From Chara braunii (lineage: Eukaryota > Streptophyta > Charophyceae > Charales > Characeae), in assembly GCA_003427395.1 (NCBI GenBank), contig BFEA01000148.1, positions 522,865 through 550,843 on the forward strand: a stretch of 27,979 nt of DNA. The letters run 5' to 3'. A program made the position numbers and the translations under genes. The notes under the pieces are model-generated. The model saw only the letters and a program-made list of their open reading frames with translations. It made no database searches and was not told the DNA's origin. This document shows positions 9,379-18,403 of this stretch, in pieces. Position 1 is the stretch's first letter. Each line of letters begins with the position of its first letter.

Positions 9379-9929
9379 TCCCCAACAGTGGTACGATGGG
9401 GTTATGGCAGCAATTCAAGAAACATGTAGTACTTACTCTAGAATCAAGAGCGGTAAACAGAACAAACTGATTAGACAATGGCCGACATATATATTGACAG
9501 CAGAACCTATCTCCGATTTGTATTGGACGCAGAAACGCTCTGCAGCCCTGTCAAACTTGGAAACACATGAAATCAAGATGGAGGAACAGCGGAAAGAATG
9601 ACTGCGAATCAGGGGAATGACCCACTATGACCGTATGACAAAAGAGACATTCCAAGTGTTAATGAAATATGTGGCTAGGCCTCTGATGAAGGAATCAGAC
9701 CACCCCTTTTCCCTGACTGCACCCGTAGCAGAGAGCTCTATTCAAATGTGTCAATACGCAAGGGAGTACTTTAGTGACATTTTGACTACCCGCGACCTTT
9801 TAACCAACCGGACACAGATCTGAGAGAATTTTCTGATTTTTGGAGATTCTCCCCCAAAACACTTCCTTTGCATGTTGCACTAGATTTGGATCGACCTCTA
9901 ACCATGGATGAACTTGAAACTGCGCTCAT
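9379..9929 (+). pseudogene. LINE-1 ORF2, linker between endonuclease and RT
   Basis: The frame changes near 9380-9403. The new frame (9404-9823) carries one TGA at 9599-9601. The reading then moves at about 9816 to a third segment, SDFWRFSPKTLPLHVALDL and LTMDELETAL, which ends at TGA 9931-9933. The helical, charged sequence (YWTQKRSAALSNLETHEIKM) fits the spacer that joins the two enzymatic domains in plant LINEs. No catalytic motif is expected here. Confidence 0.6.
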
Positions 9930-10860
9930 GTGATGGCCAAGGGTAAAGTCCCTGGGCCAGACGGCCTGCCGATTGAATTTATTATTGCCTTTTGGGACTT
10001 CTTTGGCCCACTGCTAACGGACCTGTTTAACAAAATTCTGGTTGGGGAGTCGCTCCCTAGCTCTATGGTCGAAGGAGTCATATCACTTTTTTACAAAAAA
10101 GAAAGTAAAAAGGAAATTCGGAATTGGAGGCCTATATCACTACTAAATGCGACTTACAAACTCTTGGCAAAAGCTATTGACCTACGCCTGGCTAAATATT
10201 TACCCCTGTTGATAGGACAGGAACAAGGGGCTTTTGTCAAGGGTCGGTCGATTCATGAGAATATCATCACAACTCTCCAAGCCATTTAAATTATAGTTAA
10301 ATTGCGAAGGGATATCACAATTATTTTATTAGATATGGAAAAAACATATGATAAAGTAGGCTGGACCTTTGTCCATACCACTTTGAAGCATATGCACTTT
10401 TGTCCAAATGTTTGTTTATGGGTACGAGCCATGTACTCTAAAGCATCTACCAAGGTCATGGTGAATGGGCATTGCTCTGATTCCTTCCGCTTGTCTCGCT
10501 CGTTACGACAAGGCTGCCCTCTGGCTCCCCTGCTCTTTGTGGTTCATCTTGAGGTTTTGCTTGATAACATTCGACATAACCCACAAATTTCGGGCCTCAA
10601 AATCTTTAGGGGTATCGAGTGGAAGGTAGGGGCCATTGCAAACGACCTCACGGTCTGCGCAAAAAAGAATCCACAAGTGCTCGCCGAGGTGTAGAGCGTA
10701 CTAAAAAAATATTGTGAGTTAGCCGAAGCCTCAGTGAACTGGTCAAAATCCTCTTATTTATTGCCTAATCCTTATCACCTGTGTGTGGACTGGGGTATGA
10801 AAAGTGTCCCAGGCAATTCCTCAGAACTATTCATGGGGATACAAGTCTCTACGTCAAAAA
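9930..10860 (+). pseudogene. LINE-1 ORF2, reverse transcriptase domain with a mutated active site
   Basis: The RT copies element RNA at the nicked target. GKVPGPDGLP, RNWRPISLL, LLDMEKTYDKVGW (motif A, Asp present) and LRQGCPLAPLLF (motif B) stand in the right order. Motif C reads IANDL instead of FADDL: codon 10641-10643 is AAC, so the first catalytic Asp is Asn while the second Asp (10644-10646) remains. Stops are TAA 10287-10289 and TAG 10692-10694. Near 10858, in an A5 run, the frame shifts into the following segment. The domain is complete in length but cannot be active. Confidence 0.8.
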
Positions 10861-12796
10861 TTATGCAGCCTTTCAAGATCAGTTGTTGGTGGAAAAAGTG
10901 ATAACACGTATCTCTAAATGGAACAGGCCTTTTTTGTCATCTCTTTTCGGTAGATCTCTTCTGTTATCAGCAACTGCCTTTTCGATATTATGGTACGTAT
11001 TGGCAGTGCACCTCTTGGGGGAAAAAACCTACATGGGTATTAAGATCAAGGCTAGGAGACTGATTTGGAAACCGTCTGCGTTGGAAGATCAAGGCTACCT
11101 CTCGAAAGTAGTCTGGGATGCAGTGACCTTCCCTCGGAATGAGGGAGGTTTGGGTATCTTGGATCCTAAAAGGCAAAATCTTGCTTTGCTAGCCATATGG
11201 CCAATTCGGGCGATGGTGGAAACTGAGGATAAGCACTGGATAGCGTTGGGATAATATATCCTCAACAAAGAATGAGATTTGTGTAACCCATCTGATGTAT
11301 GGAGCTGTTTTATGCTGAACTCCTATTCCAACAGGCGTCCGAATTCGAACTTCTGGAAAACAGTTTTGACAGCGTGGAAGAAACTCAGACCGACAGTGCA
11401 TCATGAGCCTACTTCCATGGCTGAGGTTTTAGAAGAACTCTTGTTTGAGAACCAGTACATCGTGGATGCACAAGGGGAACCCTTCTCAGTAGCAAACGAG
11501 CCAGGGAGCTTCGGGAGACGTTGGATTGAAAGGGGAATATGCCGGGTAAAGGACATCAGGAAAACGAATAATTCAGATTGGCTTACAGAAAGGGATATGA
11601 GGACACGCTAACCGTACCTTAGAGAGGCAGGTTCGAGGCTGCGAGCTTTATGTGCAGCAATTCCATCCCACTGGAACCTAATGCTGGAATCAGAACTGAG
11701 CCCGATAGAGGATAGATAGTACAAAAGTGAGCAGAGTCAGTCAGTTCATACATGTTTCAGATTGGTAGAGGGGGCTCAAGGAAATCCTCCATTGCTGCAA
11801 ACTTGGGTATCAGAGGCGAGTTGGGAAGAAGAGCTCCCCCTTAGGTTCGAGTCAGAAGCCCCAGCCACGGGGCCACTAGAGTTAAAACAATGTAGAGTAC
11901 TGATGAATGTTGACAAATATGGGATACCTCACCCGTGGGTGAAATTCAGAGGTTCAACTTTGTCATCTCTCAAGGTGGACTCCACTCGATGGACCTGGAG
12001 TCTAACGACTCAGGACCATAGATCTGAAGTCCCCATGTATCTCTACACAGCTAAGATTGGCACCAGACTGCTGAGGGATAGGGTACCTCTGTCTCCCTAT
12101 GAGCTCGTTAACAAGCACAGACAACAACTAGGCTTGGCAGACTATGATAAGGCGACACAGGAGAAGCACTGGCAGCTGCTGATGAAACTTTCGTCGGAAA
12201 GACTAGGGAGCTTGTTGTGGCAACAATCTATGCTGGTTGTTCCAACAACAACCTTTTTGGCAAGCAGGGGAATGGATATTACAACAACTTGCTCTAGATG
12301 CCAGTGGGCATGGGAAACAAATCGACATTTATGGGTGGATTGTCCTTACTCCAAAAGAATTTGGTCATGGCGGAGAAGACATTGGGCAAAGCTGCCATGG
12401 TCCTCATTCAGTTGGTGTGAGGAGTTTATCCTAACTGGCATTCTAGTGCTGCAGAACAGAAATGAGAACGTTTCCTGTTATGTGGCACAAACTTTCAGAG
12501 CCATCATTATGTCAACTATCTGGCACGAAAGGAACTCTCATGCCTTCAGGCAAGAACGATGCGAGGATATCCAGCTGAAAGTCAGGATAAGATCCTTAGG
12601 AAGACAATGTATTTGGTCGGATTGGTATCGAAAAGCAAAGAGAGGACGGGCCAGAAAAGGGACTACCTGGTTCTGGAAAACGTGGGGAAAAAATAGTAGT
12701 TTGGTGAAGCCGTGCTCGAATGGTGGTTTGACTCTTTCCTCTTGGCTAACGAATAGTATATTGTGGTTTCAGGCCGGTTTAGGCCATCTTTTGTAG
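10861..12796 (+). pseudogene. LINE-1 ORF2, thumb and C-terminal domain with zf-RVT finger
   Basis: One frame runs to TAG 12794-12796 with stops at 11252-11254, 11273-11275, 11609-11611 and 11717-11719. The last 344 codons (11762-12796) are open. Early blocks (SLLLSATAFSILWYVLA, FPRNEGGLGILDP) are typical of the region after the RT in plant LINEs. Near the end, CSRCQWAWETNRHLWVDCP has Cys, Cys, His and Cys at codons 177, 180, 189 and 194 of the open part. This is the zf-RVT pattern C-X2-C-X8-H-X4-C, followed by the usual W-rich stretch. The basic C-terminus (RKAKRGRARKG) may contact nucleic acid. The 11762-12796 frame alone could look like a gene but is the C-terminus of ORF2. Confidence 0.75.
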
Positions 12797-13123
12797 AATG
12801 GATGAGATAGTTACCATAGATTAGCTTGTCCTTTATCCTTTACACCGGTCGAGAGGCAGCAAGGCAAGTATCTTAACTTGACCGCCCTTTTTACTGAGCT
12901 TCAAGGTAATATCCTTTTCTTTTGAGAAGTTTTTTTTTCTTTTCTTCAAGTAGGAGTTCGGCTGAGATTGATGCGTAGGAGAGCAGAATGAGGGGGACGC
13001 TGGACCCGTTTTCCAGCAATGATTCGGGTGGTATTTCCGGGTCGAATTGTGAGGTCCCCGGCCTCGAACTCTTATAGAATATTAAGATGTAACTTCTCAA
13101 AAAAAAAAAAAAAAAAAAAAAAA
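12797..13123 (+). other. LINE-1 3' UTR and poly(A) tail
   Basis: Non-coding, ending in A24 (13100-13123). TTTTGAGAAGTT (12920-12931, continuing as T9) is the exact reverse complement of AACTTCTCAAAA (13091-13102), so the U-rich tract can pair with the base of the tail. A second T-rich block lies at 12937-12946. Confidence 0.7.
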
Positions 13124-13279
13124 TCGGTTCCGATCACCCACACGCAAGACCCGTGGTGCTATGCATGCAAGGCAAGAGGCCACCTGTGCACAAATGACGG
13201 ATGCTCGACTAACCAAAAAACGAGAATGAAGGGGCTGGTGGTCCCCCACCCGACAGATAAAAAAGAGATGGTACCCTGA
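13124..13279 (+). pseudogene. LINE-2 ORF1, CCHC zinc knuckle segment
   Basis: Directly behind the LINE-1 tail, the frame reads DPWCYACKARGHLCTNDGC, a knuckle with C-X2-C-X4-H and a Cys six residues after the His instead of the usual four. Such knuckles bind nucleic acid in LINE ORF1 and Gag proteins. The frame is the same as that of 5096-5905 and ends at TGA 13277-13279. The upstream part is displaced by LINE-1, so this is a fragment. Confidence 0.5.
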
Positions 13280-15680
13280 AGAGAAGGAACTCGAAGGTTG
13301 TCTCTTCAGAGCGTATGCAGATGGGACCCCGGGTGAGTGGATGTGGCAGGGGAAAGGCCAACCGTCGGCCTTCCCATCCAGACCCAAACACATAATACAT
13401 GGTGACCAGAAACAGAAAGGCAAACGGGGTGGCAACATAGAATCAACAGGTCGAATAAAGGGAACCCGCCATACAATTGTCAACAAAGAGGTCAGTCGAG
13501 ATAAGGGTGGCAGGAGAGGACAAACAAAGGATGGCAAGGCAGAAAGGCCGAACACTGCTCCTATCCTGACGACCCAGGCGGCCCAGGGTGGACCACGTAA
13601 TGTGCTCCCCCAACACGTGTATCGACCCAGACCCAAGGGGGATGCTACAGACCACCCACCCCCTAGATCGACCCAGCCATCCGAAGAGGAGCGGATAGAG
13701 CCATCTCCCCCCCAGGCTGGCAAGCCTGACAACGACCCGGCCAGGGCAGCTCACCAACATCCGAAGGCAGACCGAAATCCTGCAGAAAGAACGGACATAG
13801 AACTCGCCAATCAAGATCATCAGCTTGTTCGGATCCAACCCCGGCCACCTGCCCACAACAAGCCTATCGGCCAGCTGGACAAAAATGAACTCCAACTGAC
13901 AGAAGCAGCCCGAAAGCTGGAGGGAAGGGTATGCACAGATGCAGCAAATCCCCCCCGCCAGCCTGCTCTGAGCCAGCCTGCGTCACTCATCCACGGAAAG
14001 AAGCAACCGACCCCTGCCAGACTAGAGAAGCAGGAAAAAACGATTATAGGTGACATCAGTGCCAAGGACCTGCAGAAGCTCCTAAGCCAGGAACAACATC
14101 CCCCCCTCCCCCCAATTGAACCGACCTCTAACCCACAAGGATGGGGATAACAAGAGGACTGGGAAGGCGCAACTGTTGCTGGCGCTAGGGCAGCACCTGC
14201 GGAGTCAACCGAGCCTGGAGGCGATATCTCAAGGCAAGGACAAAGACCAACGAATCTGAAAGCCGGACCCCAAGGAGGGGCTGGGCTACAGCAATGGAAA
14301 CATACCAGAGGCCAGTCAATCACGACACCACCGCAGGCATAAACAAAATCGCCTGTTGGAGTCCAGATGTTGGACACACGCATTCACCAACTGGTACAAC
14401 CAACCCGATGGGATTCTGGGGCCCAAAGGGGGAATGGGCTGCAGCAATTGGAGGGGGCTCCAGCCCAACCACGCTTTCCCCCTCTCGTGCCATGTACCGA
14501 TGGTGAGCCCCTAAAGGGAACCGCTCAACTGTGACACCTGGAGGCTCAGGGCCGAATTGGAGAAAGCTCGTATACTCCACAAAGGGGGGCCAGGCAGGAT
14601 AGCCCCCATGGCCAGGGCTCAGATGGGAGAAAACTAGTGCCCCTCCCCGACGATCTAACAGCCCATAACCCACAGAGTCCAGATGTTGGACACACGCATT
14701 CACCAACTGGTACAAGTTCCGTACAACCAACCCGATGGGATTCTGGGGCCCAAAGGGGGAATGGACTGCAGCAATTGGAGGGGGCTCCAGCCCAACCACG
14801 CTTGCCCCCTCTCGTGCCGTGTACCGATGGTGAGCCCCTAAAGGGAACCGCTCAACTGCGACACCTGGAGGCTCAGGGCCGAATTGGAGAAAGTTCATAT
14901 ACTCCACAGAGGGGGGCCAGGCAGGATAGCCCCCACGGCCAGGGCTCGGATGGGAGAAAACTAGTGCAGCTCCCCGACGATCCAACAGTCCATAACCCAC
15001 ACCCCCCCGAACAAGACCAGCAAACTGCCCTGCCAGCAGTCGTGGCACGAGCTGAGGATCCCTCCAAAACAGCCGAACAAGGCAAGGCAAAAATATTGAA
15101 ACCACAACAAGTATGGCTCAGTGCCAATTCGCTCCTCGACAAGCTAAAGGATGTGGCCTTTTTCCATCACTGGGATCTCCCACGGGCTAAACTTCCAGAA
15201 CCTCTGCCCCTCGGGACTGAAAACTTGCCGTATGCTTCTTACCGGGGTCAGCTGAATGACTCCACAGACCGACCAAGCTCCAGTGCCCTCCCAGACCAGG
15301 AACAGCCCCCTGGAGACAGTGAGGGGACTGCCGGACTCAAGGAAGTGGTGTTGGAGCTCACAGGGGAGCATAAGTATCTGCTGCTTCCCCCCTCCCAACC
15401 TCCACAGCCCCCAGGGGGGGACAATAAAGGACTAATTGAATGGGGAATGCAAGGCACTGGCCCGGGGACAGCAGGGCATGACGCACCTGCAACAGGAGAG
15501 GCACCACAGTCTACAGCAAGCTCATGGAGAACAACAAGATCCCGGCCTGCCGCCTCACTGGCAGCAGCAGCAACGACCTCAGACGGACCAACAACAGATG
15601 AAGATGGAATATCCGCAAATCCAACAACATGCCCGAGCTGGCCAGCAGGACTCGAGGTTGGGAAGCTGCCAGCACTCTAA
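13242..15680 (+). pseudogene. LINE-2 ORF1, Pro/Gln-rich middle part
   Basis: After a one-base frame change near 13250, one frame runs for about 800 codons to TAA 15678-15680. It has in-frame stops only at 14148-14150, 14340-14342 and 14532-14534. The first part (ELEGCLFRAYADGTPGEWMW) may be folded. The rest is hydrophilic, rich in Pro, Gln, Lys and Asp, and probably disordered. A tandem duplication lies at 14360-14999. A later block (VWLSANSLLDKLKDVAFFHH, about 15110-15170) is more ordered. The whole is a long linker typical of neither standard LINE ORF1 nor a known enzyme. No further domain is recognised. Confidence 0.45.
14360..14999. repeat. Tandem duplication of about 320 bp in LINE-2 ORF1
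   Basis: Copy 1 is 14360-14675 and copy 2 starts at 14676. The copies are about 95 percent alike by eye. Copy 2 carries 11 extra bases near 14711-14721 (tacaagttccg), so the offset changes from 316 to 327. The larger figure is a multiple of three, and the bulk of both copies therefore encodes the same peptide (QPTRWDSGAQRGNGLQQLEG). Confidence 0.85.
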
Positions 15681-15724
15681 AGCTCAGCAGCAGATACAGG
15701 ACCAGCAAATGCAGCATGACCAGC

Positions 15725-15789
<65 letters not shown>

Positions 15790-16971
15790 CTGCCCCACAA
15801 CCAGTAAGAGCAGCAACAACCGATAGACCAGGGGCAGCGACAACAACTTCAACAACAGCCGTATCTGCAACAACAAGTGCTGACCCAACAACAACAACAA
15901 CACTACCAAGTAGCAGAAACTCAACACCAACTGCTGAAGATACAACAAGAACAACAAAGCACGTTTCAACAATACCATCAGCAAGAGCAGTTGCAGCTCC
16001 AAGCCCTGAGCCATTAGCACCACCAACAACAACAAACGCATGAGGCTCAAATTCACCAAAAGACGCATATACTTCAACACCAGTAACAGGAACTTATGTT
16101 CCAACAATAGCTACAACTGCAGCTGCTGCAACAAATGCAAATGCAGGCCCAGCATCAACAACACATCACACAACAGGCGGAGTGTGAGAAGCAACTTCAC
16201 ATGTTGCTGAAAGCACAGTTGGCGCAATATCAGCGCCAACGATACCACGAGAGGATGATGCAGCGACAGCAGATCCAACAACAACACCTACACTTGCAAT
16301 GGCAGCAGCAATTGTGTTGCCGACAACAGCGAATCATGCAGCAACAACAGCACCAGCTACGGATTTTCTGGCAGCAAGAGGTGAAATGACAGACAACCCA
16401 ACAACAACATATACAGTTCCAACCCAAGCATCCCTCCGTTGCCCTCCCAGGCTGGTATGAGGAAAGGCAGAGACCACAAGACATGGACACATCCGCCCCT
16501 CCACCAGAGCCTCCACCACTGGAACAGCAGCATGCCCCCCCCACAGATATGAAAGTGGAGGTAATACCGGCAACGGACCCGCCACTGGAAGAAGACAGCC
16601 CTCCTCCACTCACGGCCAACGAAGAGGTCTAGCAAAAATTGGCGTTCCTCACGGAGTGGACCCTTACAAAAATTGTCTCCTTAACAGAAAACAGGCCAGG
16701 GGAGAAACTGAACAACAGGTACTGGGGAGAGGCTAAAAGGGTGCTCATGTATAGCCCCCAGGTTCTAGCCACGGTAGAAAAATACAAAGCTATCTCATCC
16801 ATTAACTGGATGGATGTGGGTGCCGCTATTGTCCTTATGGTGAATGACTTCTTGGACAAAATGGGAAAGTATGCGGAAGCCCACGCAGGGGGGCTGACAG
16901 ATAAAAACACTCGCTGCCTCTCGAGGGCCCCGGGGGACACCTTTCTCCATGAGGGTTTGGCATTGGCCTAA
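15436..16971 (+). pseudogene. LINE-2 ORF1, Gln-rich and C-terminal core part
   Basis: ORF1 continues in a third frame that overlaps the end of the previous one. It starts with a Gln-rich stretch of about 300 codons that includes Q22 from the (CAA)22 tract, followed by a Pro/Glu-rich linker. It ends in a normal-looking block (FLTEWTLTKIVSLTENRPGE, then INWMDVGAAIVLMVNDFLDK). In-frame stops are TAA 15805, TAG 16015, TAA 16084, TAG 16108, TGA 16387 and TAG 16630. The first four replace codons in runs of CAA/CAG, as expected from C-to-T change. TAA 16969-16971 ends the frame just before the T18 tail of the next insertion. Antisense poly-Leu and sister poly-Asn frames here are artefacts of the repeat. 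Confidence 0.5.
15724..15789. repeat. (CAA)22 microsatellite
   Basis: Perfect repeat, in frame as polyglutamine in LINE-2 ORF1. Confidence 0.95.
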
Positions 16972-17139
16972 ACTCCTTTTTTTTTTTTTTTTTTCCGCAA
17001 AAAGGGCCCAGTGCCCAAGGCTCCAATTATGAAATTGATTACAACACTTATACACACGCCTCTCCCCATTAGGGCTGGGAGAGCCTCAGCCACTGCTCCC
17101 CTGGAGACAGCTTCCCTGTAAAACACGAATATAGCATGA

Positions 17140-17510
17140 GTATGGGGCATTGATTGCTTCCCCAGTGAGGAAGCATTAACCCCGTTGTGTACAAAATCAA
17201 ACTCTGCCTTACACTCCTCATTTACCCCTACGTTAATCTTGTGCACGATACGGAGTGGGGAAGATACCATTAGGACGAAGAGAATGAACAGGACGAAGAG
17301 GTTTGGTTATTCATCAGTAATTAGTACGGGGCGTTGATTGCTTCCTCAGTGACGAAGGATTAACCCCGTTGTGTGCAGAATCAGACTCTGCCTTACACTC
17401 CTCGTTTACCCCTACTTCAATCTTGTGCACGATACAGAGTGGGGGAGATACCATTAGGACAAAGAGAATGATAACTGGGCGAAGAGGTTTAGTTATTCAT
17501 CCGTAATTAG
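17140..17510. repeat. Tandem 184-bp duplication
   Basis: Copies start at 17140 and 17324. Both contain ggcattgattgcttcc / ggcgttgattgcttcc and the shared block gagataccattaggac or close variants. They diverge by scattered substitutions. Confidence 0.85.
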
Positions 17511-17595
17511 GTCGAGCTTCCCCTGAGCAACAGTCGTTAACACAAACGCAAACCAAAGGGGAGCACAGCTATTGGAAGGAAATTCGAATCTACAC

Positions 17596-17817
17596 CTACA
17601 ACTTAACAACTAACCCCTTGAGATCGATGATCCTCCCCACATCTGCCACGTTGCGACACCTCGGCAAAACAGGCGAGAGAGGAAAATTATTATACGTTTC
17701 AAGAGCCTCTCCAATCTCAGCATATCCTGTCAAACCCAAGCTGCTCATATCCAGGATCAAAGACGGACGAACAGCAGTACCAATCAGATAAAATCCCATC
17801 GCAGCTGATGAGATCAA
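17596..17817 (-). pseudogene. C-terminal fragment of an unknown protein
   Basis: An open minus-strand segment of about 73 codons with non-repetitive, protein-like composition: FYLIGTAVRPSLILDMSSLG, then YAEIGEALETYNNFPLSPV, ending VVKL before TAG. A stop lies 11 codons upstream of the first ATG, and the ATG is preceded by ttgatctcatcag, which looks like a splice acceptor. The real protein probably continues into a missing or unspliced exon. The segment is followed on its own strand by the duplicated 3' region and the tail. I do not recognise the family. Confidence 0.3.
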
Positions 17818-17820
17818 GCA

Positions 17821-18190
17821 ACCTCAAATCACATCTAATTAGGTCAAACCACATGAAATGACGAGATGACATATAGGATGGATCAGGCCGAATCCCGTCG
17901 GGGGATGATCAAATCAATCGGGTCAAATCCAATGAAATCAAACGATGCACTGTCAGGCCCCAGTCCCTAACCCCCTGACAGCGAGCTACCTCCCCACCCC
18001 CACTTTGTGGCAGAGCCCAGGCAGAGCAGAGGGAGTGGAGAGATAGCATGTATTCAAAGCTCCCCTCAAATCACAGCGACCACTAGCAAATTACAGGTAC
18101 GCTGATGAGATGACATATAGAATGGATCAGGCTGAATCCCGTAGGGGGATGATCAAATCAATCGGGTCAAATCCAATGAAATCAAACGAA
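17821..18190. repeat. Direct repeat, about 243-bp spacing
   Basis: A block containing gagatgacatatag...ggatcaggc...gatgatcaaatcaatcgggt occurs at 17863-17945 and 18107-18189 with few differences. cctcaaatcaca precedes both at 17822 and 18064. Confidence 0.8.
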
Positions 18191-18403
18191 ATCCATCAAA
18201 CCAAATCAGACCATTTCCACTATAAACCAATCAGGGACTCAAATATTCTGCGTACAAACAGTCTGCCCCCCACCAAAAGGTGTGCCAACAGTACATAATA
18301 GGAGCAAAGAGAACATCGCCACGAGTGACTCCCTGCCTCCCTGACCCCACGTATGCAATTCGTACTTATTACAATATATTCCCCATCACCTCTCACTCCC
18401 TAA
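18190..18403. other. No gene seen
   Basis: AT-rich, with repeated caaatc-like words. Nothing recognisable. Confidence 0.4.

Larger units (their letters stand above)
5906..13123 (+). mobile_element. LINE-1: nearly complete, inactive non-LTR retrotransposon
   Basis: It is made of a leader with hairpins (to 6478), ORF1 (6479-8396), a 127-bp spacer, ORF2 (8524-12796), a 327-bp 3' UTR and an A24 tail (13100-13123). It sits inside ORF1 of LINE-2: DUF4283-like sequence lies directly before it, and the expected CCHC knuckle lies directly after its tail. The left border is placed just after the LINE-2 frame, but it could lie anywhere from 5888 to about 6000. An A16 run (5936-5951) near the border could mark another small insertion. 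No clear target duplication was found. Confidence 0.7.
16977..17830 (-). mobile_element. Poly(A)-tailed minus-strand copy of a transcript
   Basis: T18 at 16977-16994 is the poly(A) tail on the minus strand. Upstream of it on that strand come a 3'-UTR-like stretch with a 184-bp duplication and then an open segment (17817-17596). The arrangement of coding end, untranslated region and tail fits a processed pseudogene or the 3' part of an unknown retroelement. It interrupts LINE-2 ORF1. No flanking duplication could be matched, so the far end is uncertain. Confidence 0.45.

Noticed and set aside
11762-12796. 344-codon ORF as an independent host gene
   Set aside because: It is in frame with the preceding ORF2 segment and carries the zf-RVT finger of LINEs.
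5888-13140. Target duplication around LINE-1
   Set aside because: Only TTCC is shared by the proposed flanks, too short to accept.
15511-16107. A 198-codon minus-strand poly-Leu frame and a poly-Asn frame
   Set aside because: They are the antisense and shifted readings of the CAA/CAG-rich LINE-2 ORF1.
15805-16110. A variant genetic code with TAA/TAG read as Gln
   Set aside because: TGA stops and many frameshifts occur in the same elements, and the gypsy frame uses the standard code; decay is the simpler reading.
17140-18190. Possible CRISPR-like array
   Set aside because: Only two copies each of long units, with no short regular repeat and spacer pattern.
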